Assembly (NCBI GenBank): GCA_963576565.1
Contig: OY755042.1
Span: forward strand, 100,682,185-100,746,184
Origin: Aspidapion aeneum
Taxonomy: Eukaryota; Arthropoda; Insecta; Coleoptera; Brentidae
Direction of reading: 5' to 3'
DNA: 64,000 nt
Each line of letters begins with the position of its first letter. Within the stretch, counting starts at the first letter, position 1. Below are positions 21,901-33,837 of the stretch, one piece after another. The notes beneath the pieces were generated by a model. It was not told where the DNA came from, ran no database searches, and worked only from the letters and a program-made list of their open reading frames with translations. The position numbers and the translations under genes were made by a program.

Positions 21901-23483
21901 ATAGGCTTTCGGACGCAGACCTTTTTTCTAAGCGTTTAAACGAAACGGTGGGAACACCTTTCAGAAATAATTGAGCAATTTTAGAAATAGAGTAGCAGTC
22001 TTTACCACAATAGTAATAAACAAAGAAAAAACCAAACCCATAAGATCTTTAATATACATTAATGACTGAACTCAATGACGAACACACTTTTCACTATATG
22101 ACCTTAGTTTTTCTTTTTGTCATCTGCTTCTAGTATCTATATATTTATCTGTGTGTTTCATATTTTCTAAATCTAGAATTTTTGTTGTGTTCTTTGATTT
22201 TTTTGCATTAAAATATAATTTTAAGCCATTTTCTTTTTGTCCTCAGCTTCTAATATCCTAATCTTCATGTTTTTGTTTCATATTTTCAAGCTCTTCTAGA
22301 AATACATTTTCTTACATTTTTAAAATATCACTTCAACCTATTAGCTTTTGGTCTTTAGCTTCTGATATCTTTATCATCATCCGTTTGTTCAGTATACTGT
22401 TTGCCCGCACTTTATGTAGTTATTGTTTTATATCTGGTGGTCATTTATAGCATAATCCTCCTTGTTACTAATTTCTTTTAGTTTAACACAATATTGTTCT
22501 TGATCTGGATTCACTGTTTGTTGTTAGGCATTTGCTAGGCATACCATTTTATTTTTTTTTGTATCATCTTTATCTGTATTGTTTTTGTTCTAGCTCTCTG
22601 CAGGATTTTTTCTTTTATGTATGTAAAATTTTCTATGTTCTAGGAGTAACATTGTCTTATTTGAACACATAATTATATTGACACCTGGAATTTTGTAACT
22701 TTTATTTTGTTCCTCTCTTAATTCTTACTATTTATTATAGCACCATGAATATAAGGTCACATATTTTTATAACCATGGTTTTTCTGTATATGAAAGTAAC
22801 TTACGAAGTAGATATATTATTATACAATTTAGCAATGAAAATCAAACTTTTATTTGCCAAAAAATGGATACTGTCCGTAACAAAGATCTGGGAGAAAATA
22901 TCTAAGATAATAATGAAGAAAATGCATTATAAAAAGTCAGAAGTCGGGACACCTAGATTTACTAAATTACGTTAAGAACAATAATCAATCAAAGCAGATA
23001 GAAGCTGACATCATGGGAAACCATATTAGCATTTATTCAATCAAATACATTAAACAAAATTAAAATATTTTCAACCTACTATAAAGATACAAAATAAAAA
23101 TTATTTTAATTGAACTGATATAATATTTTTATAGACATGCAATGTGTAGGTCAGGAAAAAATTATATTTTTTAAGTGTCGTGATGTCAATTCGATTTATC
23201 TTAAAAATTCACTTCAAAAAAATACCTGGTAAGAAAAATATTACAAATGTAAACTCAAAAATGTTCAAGTTCTAATAGTGGATACGTTACGTAGAAACCG
23301 ATCAATGGCGTGTATACAACTTGGGCGGAAAGGCGTTGCTTACCCTAGATACAATGCTAGATACAATCCTAGATACAATTCATAACACTTTTTTTCCATA
23401 TCATATTTGGAAAAACTTACCTCATGACATATTCAATAAAAATATACAGAATATTAATTTTATTAATTTTTATTGCGGAGACA
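21901..23483. other. AT-rich DNA with a degenerate tandem repeat
   Basis: At about 22100-22400 the phrase TTTTTGTC(A/C)TC(A/T)GCTTCTA(A/G)TATC returns at roughly 115-140-bp spacing (about 22118, 22238 and 22350), so three diverged units are visible. At 23346-23382 the phrase CTAGATACAAT is repeated three times. No gene is supported. Confidence 0.45.
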
Positions 23484-24244
23484 CAGTGGCGGCTGCTACA
23501 GGGTGGGCAACGGGGCAGTGCCCTCCCAAAACTAGACAACAAACAGTATTTTTAATTGATTTATTTAAAAAAAGTTAAATCTTCCCTTACGACATGATTG
23601 TCTAGTTCTTTTTGTTATTTGTGGTTAACAACGAGCGCTTAATTGGGTGAACTTTTTTAACGTAAATAATTACAAGCCGGCAGCGTCTCGCGGGGCAAGG
23701 TTTCAATTTCACTCGTTTTTCAGCGGTGTATGGGTTCATGTTCTCGCGCGGGGGCAGGAGAAATATTTGTTTTAGTTGACGTCGGCCATTATCATCGTGC
23801 TGAAACGATCGTTGCCCTTTCTAGTGTTGCCGGTTCTATCCTTAGTGAAGACGTTTGAATTTGTTTTGATTTGGGGTTTGCCAGTAGTAAAAAGTCTTGC
23901 CGGTCGCGTGTCATTGTTTGTTTCCGTTATCGTTGGTTTATAACATGGAAATAAATACCGTCGATAACATAATTAACTGTGCAAATTTAAATACGTTGAC
24001 ACATAAACTTCGATTACAAATAAAATCTTTAGGGCCACATAGACCGGATCTAAAAATTAACCAAAATTACAAGTAATGCCGAGGGCTGTTCCATAAAAAC
24101 TTATAATAGAAAATTCAATAAAAAATTATACGATGCTCAAACCTGGTTGTGCGGTTGTGAAAAAAGAAATGCTTTTTTTTATCTCAGTTTTCATGCAATT
24201 TAAATTTCTGCCCCCACAATTTATAACGTCAGCAGACGCCACTG
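23484..24244 (+). mobile_element. hAT deletion derivative, copy 1
   Basis: It begins CAGTGGCGGCTGCTACAGGG and ends CAGACGCCACTG, inverted termini typical of hAT elements. Inside is the start of the same transposase as in copy 2 (MEINTVDNIINCANLNTLTH at about 23945) up to the TTF-type zinc-finger start (TWLCGCEK, near 24145). It then jumps straight to the 3' end, with the body of the transposase deleted. The flanking 8-mers do not match, so the target duplication is lost or the ends have been eroded. Confidence 0.75.
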
Positions 24245-24518
24245 AATACGAGTATCCAGAAGCTTTATTTATTTATTGTCGATCTTCATGGGTTTTTGCG
24301 TACTTTTTTATTCACAAAATATAATCACAACAGTTTTGGAATTTTTGACCCACTTAATCAAAATTGCAGTTATTTTGTGCTTTCGAATGTTTATCGCCAA
24401 ACCGATCAGTTAGACTAGCTGACAACTTAAAAATATTTTACTATAATCTCAATATTGTTCAATTCAGTAAAGTTTCCATAGATACTTAACATTTGCTGCT
24501 TTATAAGGCACTCAAGCC

Positions 24519-24552
24519 TAGAGTCCCTGTATGTTGACATACAGGGACTCTA
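24519..24552. repeat. Short perfect palindrome flanked by direct repeats
   Basis: TAGAGTCCCTGTATGT and its exact reverse complement (16-bp arms) surround a 2-nt loop. The 11-mer ACTCAAGCCTA stands on both sides (24510-24520 and 24552-24562), partly overlapping the arms. It looks like a tiny insertion or templated repair scar. Confidence 0.7.
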
Positions 24553-24576
24553 CTCAAGCCTAGCATGACTTGCATC

Positions 24577-25712
24577 CAGTGGCGGCTGCTACAGGGAGGG
24601 CAAGTGCCCTCCCAAATCTAGACAACAAACAGTATATTTAATTGATTTATTTTAAAAAAGTTAAATCTTTTCTTACGACATGATTGTCTAGTTCTTTTTA
24701 TTATCTATGGTTAACAAAAAGCGATTAATTGGGTGACCTTTTTACTTTTTTAGCGTAAATAATTACAAGCCGGCAGCGCCGCGTTTCAATTTCACCCGTT
24801 TTTCAGCGGAGTATGGGTGGATGTTCTCGAGTGGGGGCGGGAGGAATGTTTGTTTTGTTAAAGTCGGCCATCATCATCGTGCTGAAACGTCCGTTGCCCT
24901 TCTACACGTTGCCGATTCTATCCTTAGTGAAGACGTATGAGTTTGTTTTGATTTGGGGTGGGTCAGTCGTAGAAAGCATTGCCGGTCACATTGTTTGTTT
25001 TTCTTATCGCTTGTTTATAAAATGGAAATAAATACCATCGATTACATCATTAAATGTACAAATTTAAATACGTTGACACATGAACTTCGATTACAAATAA
25101 AATCTTTAGGGCCATATAGACCTGACCTAAAAATCCTAAAAATTAACCAAAATTTTAATCCAAATAATAAAAAATTATACGATGCTGAAAACTGGTTGTG
25201 CGGTTGTGAAAAAATAAATGCTTTTTTTGCTTTTTTTGTCTTATTATAAACAATCCACGAAGTGATCCTGCGTTGGTGACAAAGGGAATGTGTGATATCA
25301 AGCACTTTAGTAAAAAGTTAAAAAGACACAAAGTAAGTGCTACTCATTTAAATAACCACATAGAATTTTCTATGCTAGGCAAGACTGATATTAGGTGCCA
25401 ATTGAATAGTGCCTATTGCGAAAACATTACCGAACATAATGAAAATGTGACAAAAAATAGACATATACTTGGTAGGTTAACAGACTGTTTAAAATTCTAT
25501 GGGATTTTTGAGGTTGCTCTACGGGGCCATAAAAAAGAAAGGCGAATGGACTTTATCTATAAACAAATAAACTAAATACCACACCAAATAGCTGCCTGTT
25601 TTGAAAATACTAAAATAAAATTGTTTCGGCAAGTTTTTTTATCTCATTTTTCAGGCAATTTAAATTTTTACCCCCCCCCCCCCCCAATTTATAACGTCAC
25701 CAGCCGCCACTG
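24577..25712 (+). mobile_element. hAT deletion derivative, copy 2, with 8-bp target duplication
   Basis: The termini are CAGTGGCGGCTGCTACAGGG (24577) and CAGCCGCCACTG (25712). The flanks CTTGCATC (24569-24576) and CGTGCATC (25713-25720) match at 7 of 8 positions, the hAT hallmark. It carries the N-terminal half of a transposase (next entry) and lacks the C-terminal catalytic/dimerisation part. A 17-nt C-run lies near the 3' end, as in copy 3. It is non-autonomous. Confidence 0.88.
25022..25575 (+). pseudogene. Truncated hAT transposase (zinc finger plus N-terminal domain)
   Basis: The likely start is ATG at 25022 (MEINTIDYIIKCTN). The product has LRLQIKSLGPYRPDL and a TTF-type zinc-finger start (ENWLCGCEK, near residue 60). 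A frameshift near 25245 follows, then NNPRSDPALVTKGMCDIKHF, KLKRHKVSATHLNNHIEFSM, HNENVTKNRHILGRLTDC and LKFYGIFEVALRGH, which is the start of the DUF4371 domain of ZMYM1-like hAT transposases. It ends at 25575, before the catalytic core is complete. Family members are several hundred residues longer. No activity is expected. Confidence 0.8.
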
Positions 25713-25882
25713 CGTGCATCCTAAAAAACTTTTGGAAAAATAAAATAAAACATATTGCAGCCAACAGAAAAAAATAATTAGACTCAATCCGAGTTATTAG
25801 GAAGAAATGGGGTGAACTAGTAGTGGTAACGGTTTTTTGGGAGAAATTAGACCTCCTAACGAAGAAAGTTAAGTACAAAAGT

Positions 25883-27227
25883 TAGGGGAAAGGAGGGCAT
25901 GCGGTACGGGGGTAAAACGGGGTACAGCAGTTTTTGGTAAACTGCGCAAGAATAAAACTTCTTTATATCAGATGTTTTATCCACATGACTGGTTAACTCT
26001 CAGCAATATGATTGGTGCCGGTCGGCAATAAGTACATTTTTTACAGACTAATTATAATTTAATTTAAAATTTTAAAAATTAAAATTTTGTTTACATTGAA
26101 CAATTTAGTGGGTTTATGTTTTATTTATTATTAACCGCGTTGCCTGTAAAATTAGCCTTTTACTGTGTTTGATTTTTCTTTTAACTTTAACTGGTGGTAT
26201 GGGCACAACTGGGTTTTTTCCATGGGGCCAAAACGGGGTACCTTGTTATACCTATACTAGTAACCTATACCCCATTTTGCCCCAAAAAAATTTTTTTAAA
26301 TTTTTTTTGGTACCATTATTAAAAGTTGTATTTTATGTTGTCTTTGCAAAAAATGGGAACAAATTTCGACAGCAATGACCACGACGCTGTAATTCTTTAT
26401 AAACTTTTTAAATACTAAATTTAATTATTATAAATGTATTTTAATGTATAACTTTTATTTTTTAAATTAGTATTTTTTAATGTTAGTTAATATTTTAATA
26501 AATAAAATTTGTCTTACAAAAATATTGATTAACATAACGTTTTGCAACATATAGGTACAGTTTTTGCAAAGTCAGTTGAACAAAGATAAAAGCTGACCAT
26601 CGGCATATCCTTTAAAGAAAGTGACAAGGGCGGCGGTAGATATACTCATGAAAATTATTTCATTTAATTATGGCGTAAACTAAAGAAATAAAAATAGGTA
26701 ATAAAACTTTTTATTCCTACACCTACAGAAACGACTCTGCATACTGCCGACTAAAGGGGTGCCGAAACGAACACCTGAAAGCCATTAATAGTGCATCTCA
26801 AAAAAATCTGCCCGTCAGGTGCCGTCCATCCACCTGGCCTCGGTCTGTCGGAAAACTAATATTTTGTGGACGGACCGCAAAGAGCCGCGCCTTTTCTCTG
26901 TCGGTAGGGTTTAAATTATACCAGGAAGATTTTATATGAATTTGGATAACTTTTGAAGGGCAGATTGAAGCAAAATTTCATGAAATCGATAGAACCCCGT
27001 ATTAGGAGTTATTCAAGTGACTTTGCAAAAACTATACCCCATTTTGTCCCGCATCTCCGCAAAGTCAACTTTTTACAAAAATGAAAGTTTGAGGAGTTCT
27101 AAATCGCTTAAACTAAAAATTAAAACCTGCTAACTTAATTCCAAATGACGAACGCAATGGTGATCATTTAATGGGAGAAATAAGTCTATAAAATTAAGTA
27201 CCTCAAAGTACCCCATATTCCCCTATG
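25883..27227. mobile_element. Possible transposon with GGGG-rich inverted ends
   Basis: The left edge reads TTAGGGGAAAGGAGGGCATG. The right edge (GTACCCCATATTCCCCTATG) is roughly its reverse complement, and CCCCATTTTG(C/T)CCC / AACGGGGTAC phrases recur inside (25917, 26231, 26270, 27039). I see no transposase. The ends and the classification are tentative. Confidence 0.4.
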
Positions 27228-27335
27228 TGTAGTAGGAAGTTCTAACTACTGTCTTTTTTTGAATGGGTTGCATTGAAGAGCATGGAACCCATTTAAAAAA
27301 AGTGGAAGAGCTGCCGAGCGCTTGTGGGTGTCAAA

Positions 27336-27780
27336 CATATACGTAATATTCCAATACTCCCTGTTACCTATTTACACAATGGTTGGCGTTTGATGCAAAC
27401 ATTTAGAAATAAAGGAACGAAAAATGCACAGATACCAAATTTACATAGATAGAGTTTTTGTCAACTGTACGCCGATGATTTGACGTAACGAATACAAGAA
27501 TAAAATAATATTCATGCGTAAAAGTATAACCAATCAGGACATTTTATCTTAAGGACCACAAAAAGGATAGACTTATACCCATTGATATTGCTATTTCAAA
27601 TATTTTTGCATTCTGCATAGTAAGGTACCGTAGGTATTGCAATAATACGTACTATATGGATATAATATGCATATGTCTTTGAAGGCAACCAATCAGGTCT
27701 TTTTTGCTTAAAGACCCCAAGGCCCTCATGTTTGCATCATGAATGGGCAGTTACCGTGGGTATTGGAATATTATGTATAT
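27336..27780. mobile_element. Miniature element with 9-bp target duplication (Mutator-like)
   Basis: A perfect 9-bp direct repeat GGTGTCAAA lies at 27327-27335 and 27781-27789. Between them the ends are inverted: CATATACGTAATATTCCAAT on the left, and on the right the complement of ATATACATAATATTCCAATA. The length is about 445 bp with no coding. A 9-bp duplication fits Mutator-like elements. Inside, the phrase ACCAATCAGG(A/T)C occurs twice (27530, 27689). Confidence 0.72.
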
Positions 27781-27801
27781 GGTGTCAAATCTAATGCTTG
27801 A

Positions 27802-28081
27802 CAAGGGCGGATCCAGAGGTGCTTCTCGGGGGGGGGGGGGGGCACTTTAGGTGACATTCTCTGTTGGTAAAAAACGGTATATATTTTTTTAAGCAGCATT
27901 TTATTGAATTAGTCAGTGGTTGTAATTTCGATGATAATAACAATAGACACTTTCATGCGCCGCAAGCAAAAATTTTGAATTTTTATTAGCCAAAACATTA
28001 CTTTTTACTAATTTTTTGTATATTGAAAAAATTCTCGGGGGGGGCAAGTGCCCCTAGTGCCCCCCCCTGGATCCACCACTG
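27802..28081. mobile_element. hAT-like MITE, 280 bp
   Basis: The left end is CAAGGGCGGATCCAGAGG and the right end, reverse-complemented, is CAGTGGTGGATCCAGGGGGG. Both inner ends have G/C runs. Flanks ATGCTTGA (27794-27801) and ACGCTTGA (28082-28089) match at 7 of 8 positions, as expected for hAT. There is no coding. It sits 21 bp from the Mutator-like MITE. Confidence 0.85.
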
Positions 28082-28429
28082 ACGCTTGAGCCTGTGAACA
28101 CCCTCGGTCAAAAAATTTCGAGGAAATATGTTTTTATAAATTCTGTGTAATTTTGTATTCTTGTGACCAACCTTGTATTTAAATGTCTACAAAACTGGTT
28201 GATTTTATTATACGGAAGTTCGTTACACTTTATCGATTTTCCTCGACGGCCCAGTCATTGAGTGGAGGAAGAGTTTTGTGGGCTATGGAACTTTTCCAAT
28301 AAAAAAGGGATAATGCCCTTAATGACGATGTGTACTGAGAATAGATTCACCCCTGCAGTAGAGACCCTGTATGTATGACATATTTTAAAGAAATAGAGAC
28401 GATACAAACCTAAGATCATTTATACCTTT

Positions 28430-28865
28430 ACACAGGTTGCCTACAGAATTTGATAAAGCATTGCCGGCACCGGGTTGCCATAAAACAAATGTCTTAAGCA
28501 CGTACGTCTTAAATAGATCTGTACTGCTAAAGCGTATTAAAACCATTAATGGAAAATGACTGCTATAAGCATTTCGCGATATTGCATTCATTTGAACCCA
28601 AACGTATGGCTTGGATTAAAAAAGTAGACTCTTAATAAAACTTGATGACGTTGACAATTTGTCAATGCCGTGATTTGACGTTGTCAAAATTGGGGTTTAA
28701 TTTGCTTGTAGCAGTTATTTTTAGAGGCCCTTTCCCAGTACAGATTTATTTAAGACGTACATGGTTAAAGCAACGGGGTGACGTAGATCTTAAATCTAAT
28801 TGCTGTGGCATTACAGCTGGCCAGTCGGGTTCAATGACGTTTCAAATTCTGTAGGTAACCTGTGT
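28430..28865. mobile_element. Imperfect long inverted-repeat element
   Basis: CACAGGTTGCCTACAGAATT at 28433 is mirrored by AATTCTGTAGGTAACCTGTG ending at 28865. The similarity continues inwards through GTACGTCTTAAATAGATCTG and its mirror near 28740-28770, giving arms of roughly 100-130 bp with many mismatches. It is an old foldback element without coding. Confidence 0.6.
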
Positions 28866-29363
28866 TATACTAAATTCAAAAATTTCCATATACAAATGAC
28901 ACTTATTTAGCTGTCAACTGAAATTTTCCTTGTGACAGTTTGGTAATTTTGTTTTTATCAGATAATCGAATGGCACAACTGGACACAGGTCCGTAATTAG
29001 GTTTATTTATATATATTCTTTGCTTTTGTTAGGACCTCGTTCAATGGTTAGGATTTAAAAAAAATCAATGATAATATCTCTCTCTCTCTCTCTCTCTCTC
29101 CCTGTGGTTTGCAAAGTTGTTGCTTAAATTGAAATAATACTTATTCATATTGGTATTCTTTATCATAAATCATTTATATATTCAGTGTGGGGACTTTAAC
29201 TGAAACCATTTCACTATAGCTTTAGGATAATATAGTTACATATTTTCAATTATGAGTTTTGCAAAAACTAGAAAGTAGTACGCATAAAACCTGACTTTTT
29301 ACAGACTGAAATGAAATTGTGGGGTGCATTTAAAATACTTATTTTGGTTGCTTGAAAATATAT
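28866..29363. other. No gene; (TC)n microsatellite
   Basis: A run of about 10 TC units lies at 29079-29101. Otherwise nothing is recognised. Confidence 0.4.
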
Positions 29364-29499
29364 ATTAGCTCACACTACTACTATAAGTAGTGTGAGCTAT
29401 GGTGATCCTAATTTTTTCGAGAAAAAAAAAGTTGCTCCGATTTCAAAAATTTTTATATATCTTTGCGTTTCAGATGATTTTGAAACTTTTTTGTTTTGC

Positions 29500-29538
<39 letters not shown>

Positions 29539-30103
29539 ATGTCTGTCTGTATGTCTGTCTGTAACGACCAACCCGCATAACTCAAAAACCGCTTGTCCGA
29601 TTTTAATGAAATTTGGTACCTAAGTTGGGTCTTGGGCCGTGATGGTCCCATTTAAAAATTAACAAAATCCACCGAACGCAAGCCAAATAAAAGGGTGGGG
29701 GTAGATTCCAAAAATTAGAGTTTATGTGAAAATATGGCGTGTGTGATATCAAACGAAAGGTAATTAAGTCTGGAGTTAAAAAAAATGAATTTTAGTTTAT
29801 TTTTAAAAAAAGGGTGGGGGTAGATGTCAAAAATTAGAGTTTAAGTGAAAATATGGCGTGTGTGATATCAAACGAAAGGTAATTGAGCCTGGAGTTAAAC
29901 AAAATACATTTTAGTTTTTTTCAAAAGGGTAAAGGGTAGATTAAAAAAATTTGAGTTTAAGTCAAAACATGGCTTGTGTGGTATCAAACTAAATGTAATT
30001 GAGTCTGGAGTTGAATAAAATATATTTCAGTTTTTGATTATATTAGCTCACACTATAACTAGCGTACCTAGTGTGAGCTTAGGTGCCCATAGATTGGCAG
30101 AGT
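29364..30103 (+). mobile_element. Hairpin-ended element, copy 2
   Basis: It has the same organisation as 16171-16917: 5' palindrome AGCTCACAC...GTGTGAGCT, (TCTG)n at about 29500-29563, the ACTCAAAAACCGCTTG...GAAATTTGGTACCTA block, three core units beginning near 29691, 29810 and 29925, a second palindrome near 30044-30080 and the terminus CCATAGATTGGCAGAGT followed by ATTTTTTT. The full length is about 740 bp and it is co-linear with copy 1. Confidence 0.8.
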
Positions 30104-31924
30104 ATTTTTTTAAACTAGTCATTTGAGCAATTTAAACATTTTTCTCATCACATGAAAATCGCTGTGAATCCTCAGAAAATAACTGGAAATCATTCGACAT
30201 TTTTTTGGATAGCAGGTTTTCCCTCGAAGTGTTTTTTGTGTGCGCGCTACGCTTTTATCTGTTAAAAGTCAGGTGTGTGTGCCCTTGTATGATCTTTTTT
30301 TTTTTAGTAAAAACTAAAAATATAAAGTAGATAGGTACTACTTTTAAAAGAAATATCTTCAGCGTTTGCCACAACTTTTTATTTCCTTGAATAATACAAA
30401 TGAATCAGTTAATTTTCTTATTAATTTTTAGAAATTGCTAGGGAAATTTGATTTACCCTGACATCTCCATATTTGAAAACCAACCGGCAATCCCGCAAAA
30501 GAGTAGCTAGTTTTATCTGAATACAGTATATAAAGACTTTGTGACGTGATAAACCCATCAAAGTCACTGAAACTTAAATTTTTTGGTTATGTTATTTTCT
30601 TGTCAAGTTCACTGGCGTCTCATCAAAATAATTTTAGTTGTTAGCGGTGAGTGACATGAGTGAATCATCATGCAGCATATAAACAAATACGTTTGTCCGT
30701 CACTTTTGAATTAACAAGGACAGAAGGTGCATCTCTGGAGTATAGAGGACCGATATTATCCTCCTTTGATTTTGACTTAAATAAATTTCCGTTAGATAAG
30801 CTTGTCGCGTCTCTATTTCTTTAAAATATGTCATATATGAAGTTCATCTCTATCCTACAGCAATTGCTAAAAGAATATTGCAAAGGAATTTTTATCTTTT
30901 GTTGCTATGAAAAGAAGAAAATTCTTGCAATTTGAATGCAGTTTTTATGTCTAACTGTATTATGTTCTTAACATTATTTAAGCACTTTTTTTGAATTTTA
31001 TTTACGCGATTTTTAATAGTTATTCTCTACATAAAGTTTGTTTGGTAAAATTATGAGTTATTTATATTGATGGATATTTTGACTTAACTATTAGAGACTT
31101 ATTGAAAATTCAAAAATAAGGCTACCAGTAACAAGGCAATTTAAATAGTGCTAGGTCTTAACGCGCCTGGAAAAAATTAGTTGTTACGCCCTCCTTTAGC
31201 TAACTTTATCCTTTATAAATGCGACATTAAATGGCAGATATCACATGATATTTAGAAGCCCAATCCGTTATCCTTTATTTATCTGTCGAAAGCCTGTTTT
31301 GTGTTCTGTAGGCAAAAGAAATTAAAAAGTTCCGAAAACTACTAGGGAAAAACTGAGAGAGCCATACCAGTGAAAAACAGCCAGGAAAATATAGGATTAT
31401 GTCTGTGTTTACTGTGTACTTCTTATTTTTTTACGCACTTCACAGAACATTGATGACGTTTGGTTAGGTGGTGAACACTGTTGCCAAACAACACATACTT
31501 ACCAGTTTTTATAAAAAATAATTTTCAATAACTGGCATAAAATGAACTCTGCGGATTACCCCGCATTGATAGCTCTTGAAATAATTATTTGGTATCAAAA
31601 ATATTTAAAATTTACATTACATTTTGAAATAACGGTATATGCGCGGCAACACTGTCTCTCGATAAAAGAACTAGTAGCCTGCGTTATTCGAACACACAAG
31701 TTAGGTAAAATACTATCCTTTAGTAAAGGATAAGGTTCAAACAAGGCAACTGCGCATGCTTCAAAAGGTCCCTATTGAAACATATTAATTTTTGCATTAT
31801 TTAGATATTTTTTAAATAATAATCCTATTTATTCTTTACTAACCAATTATTATGTTGTTTGTTATTAAAACAAATATCAATTTTATTTTATAACTGTAAT
31901 TTCCAACTTAAAAAACAAATAAAA
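30104..31924. other. Unassigned, with a short dispersed repeat near 31090-31170
   Basis: 31090-31170 (TTAGAGACTTATTGAAAATT ... AATAAGGCTACCAGTAACAAG) resembles the repeat at 6068-6180 and 7205-7300. No coding is supported elsewhere. Confidence 0.3.
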
Positions 31925-32125
31925 TCGCCGTCGTGGTGTAGTGGTAGCAGTGTTTGTTTCCCACACCAGCGGGTTCGATTCCTGGCTAGGTACTTGGTTG
32001 TTTGTGTTTGTTTAAAAATGCTTTAACTTTGCTAAAACTTTGCGAAACTGGGCGATTGATCCTGATTGGATGGAAAGTCCCAGTATAAATAAAAAAAAAA
32101 TTAAAAAAAAATTAAATTAAATTAA
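31925..32125 (+). mobile_element. tRNA-derived SINE
   Basis: The head reads like a tRNA: an A box in GTGGTGTAGTGGTAGCAG (about 31934-31951) and a B box GGGTTCGATTCC (about 31970-31981) at normal spacing. The acceptor stem does not pair properly, so it is not a working tRNA. A unique body follows (AACTGGGCGATTGATCCTGA), ending in an A/T-rich AAATT tail at about 32088-32125. It would be transcribed by RNA polymerase III and mobilised by a LINE. Confidence 0.78.
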
Positions 32126-32347
32126 AAAAATGTATTTTAAAGGCGTTTTTTATGTTATGTGTTTTAAACCAACAAAAGTGTCATAAATTTAAATAATACT
32201 TTTCTTTTAAGACAAGTTAGTTAAACAGTATTAAGTCAAAATAATTTCCAGAAATGTCTACATTTGCATCAACAAAAACGACACCTCGAAATATTACCCT
32301 TTTGTAAAAACAATATACATGCTCCTTGTTCAAAGGCCAGTGCATAA

Positions 32348-32863
32348 GGGTTGCCACCCTCGACCCTGAGGTCTTCGGTAGAAGGCTTCGAGAAAAATCG
32401 GTAGATTTTTTAATCATCTTAGCAAGCAGTGCTGGAGAACTATCGATAGTTTGGATTGATTTAGTAGGTAAATTGTATTTCTACGATTTGTTTTTACTGA
32501 CAAAATACCAAAATTAATAATTAAATAAAAAATTAGGTACATATAAGGTAGATAATATTATAAAAAATACCTCAGGGTTTATAATAGCGCTTGCGGCTAC
32601 CGGCTGAGTATATCGCAAAATCCAAGAGATGGCGCCATAAATAAACTTTTGAAAACAATGGCTTTTTATTCTACAAAGAATCTTACATAAAAATAATATT
32701 TTATTTATGGTGTTTTTTTTCATTGCGATTACGAGGCGTAGCAAAAAAGAAACAAGTTTATATCGAAAGAAAAAATCGGTAGAAAACTATGGTAATTCGG
32801 TATATCGTAAAGTAAAAGGCTAAATCGATAGATCTACCGAAAAATCGGTAGAGGTGGCAACGC
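32348..32863. mobile_element. hAT-like MITE with GGTTGCCACC ends
   Basis: The left end GGGTTGCCACCCTCGACC and the reverse-complemented right end GCGTTGCCACCTCTACCG are inverted repeats. Flanks GTGCATAA (32340-32347) and TGGCATAA (32864-32871) match at 6 of 8 positions. TCGGTAG motifs recur inside both arms. It has no transposase. The 8-bp duplication supports hAT, weakly. Confidence 0.55.
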
Positions 32864-33836
32864 TGGCATAACTAGACTTGAGTTGAGACGCTTCTGCATA
32901 CCAGGTTATTTCCACCCACGTGTCATCAAAAGAGTCATAAACACCATTTAGCGGGACATCTTAAAAGCAAATTTAATACAATTTTTATGGAAGATAAAGA
33001 TTAATTTTTGCCTTTCGAGCAGTGGTTTTAACTTAAAAATGGCGATTTTTGAGTTGTGTCATATTTGTCGCCGGAGTGCGATTTGTGCACTAATAAAACA
33101 TAATTTTTATTAAAGTCCGCCGTATTTTGCGGCGCAACTGCACAAGCGTAAATGCTAAAATTACGTAAAGCAATATTACCGCTAGACCTTATTTTACTTC
33201 CAATAAGTTTCTATTATTATGATGACTAGCCTTTTGAAATTCTTTATCTTTGGAAAATTTTAACTCTAACTCACTGATTTTGTTTGCAGTTTATTTTGCT
33301 ATAAGAAAATAAGGTGTTATATTACAAGGATCGGTTTACATAGAATATGTAATTTAGTCTGTATCCCCGTTAGCGTGCTAATTCGATTAGCGCTGGGTAT
33401 TTTTAAAATTCCCAGATGCATTTTATCGGGCAATTTTTCAATAGAATGATGCATGGCTACACTTACACCCATAAGTTCAATAGTAATTTTTTTGTGTACG
33501 TTTAGTGCTGTGGGAGCACCATGGTCGATTAGCTTACTTTTTTAAATTACCAATTATTATTTAAAAACTTATGAATATTTATAATATTGACTTTTTAATT
33601 ACTAGTTAGATACTAAGGTCTTTAGCGTTTTGAAATGCATTTAACAGTTTATTAATTTTGTTTGGGTCTCCACAGTTTATTATAGACAAAATAAAAATCG
33701 TAGAAAGATCAGAAAAGAAAGTGGTATAACAGTCCAATATCGAAAACGGAATTATCATATCAGGTGAAAAAACACTAAATCTTGGAAAAAATAGGTGCAA
33801 GCTGGATTTTTCTATAATTATTCCTTAGCATAAATA
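32864..33836. other. Unassigned, with a short dispersed repeat near 33130-33240
   Basis: 33130-33240 (GCGGCGCAACTGCACAAGCG ... CCAATAAGTTTCTATTA) is an inverted relative of the repeat at 6068-6180. No gene is recognised. Confidence 0.3.
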
Positions 33837-33837
33837 T

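Noticed and set aside
29392..29651. Cys-Leu-Ser-Val repeat protein on the plus strand and Asp-Arg-Gln-Thr repeat protein on the minus strand
   Set aside because: Both are produced by the (TCTG)n microsatellite of the hairpin-ended element.
31925..31995. Possible functional tRNA gene
   Set aside because: The A and B boxes are present but the acceptor stem does not pair and the sequence continues into a SINE body and A/T-rich tail.
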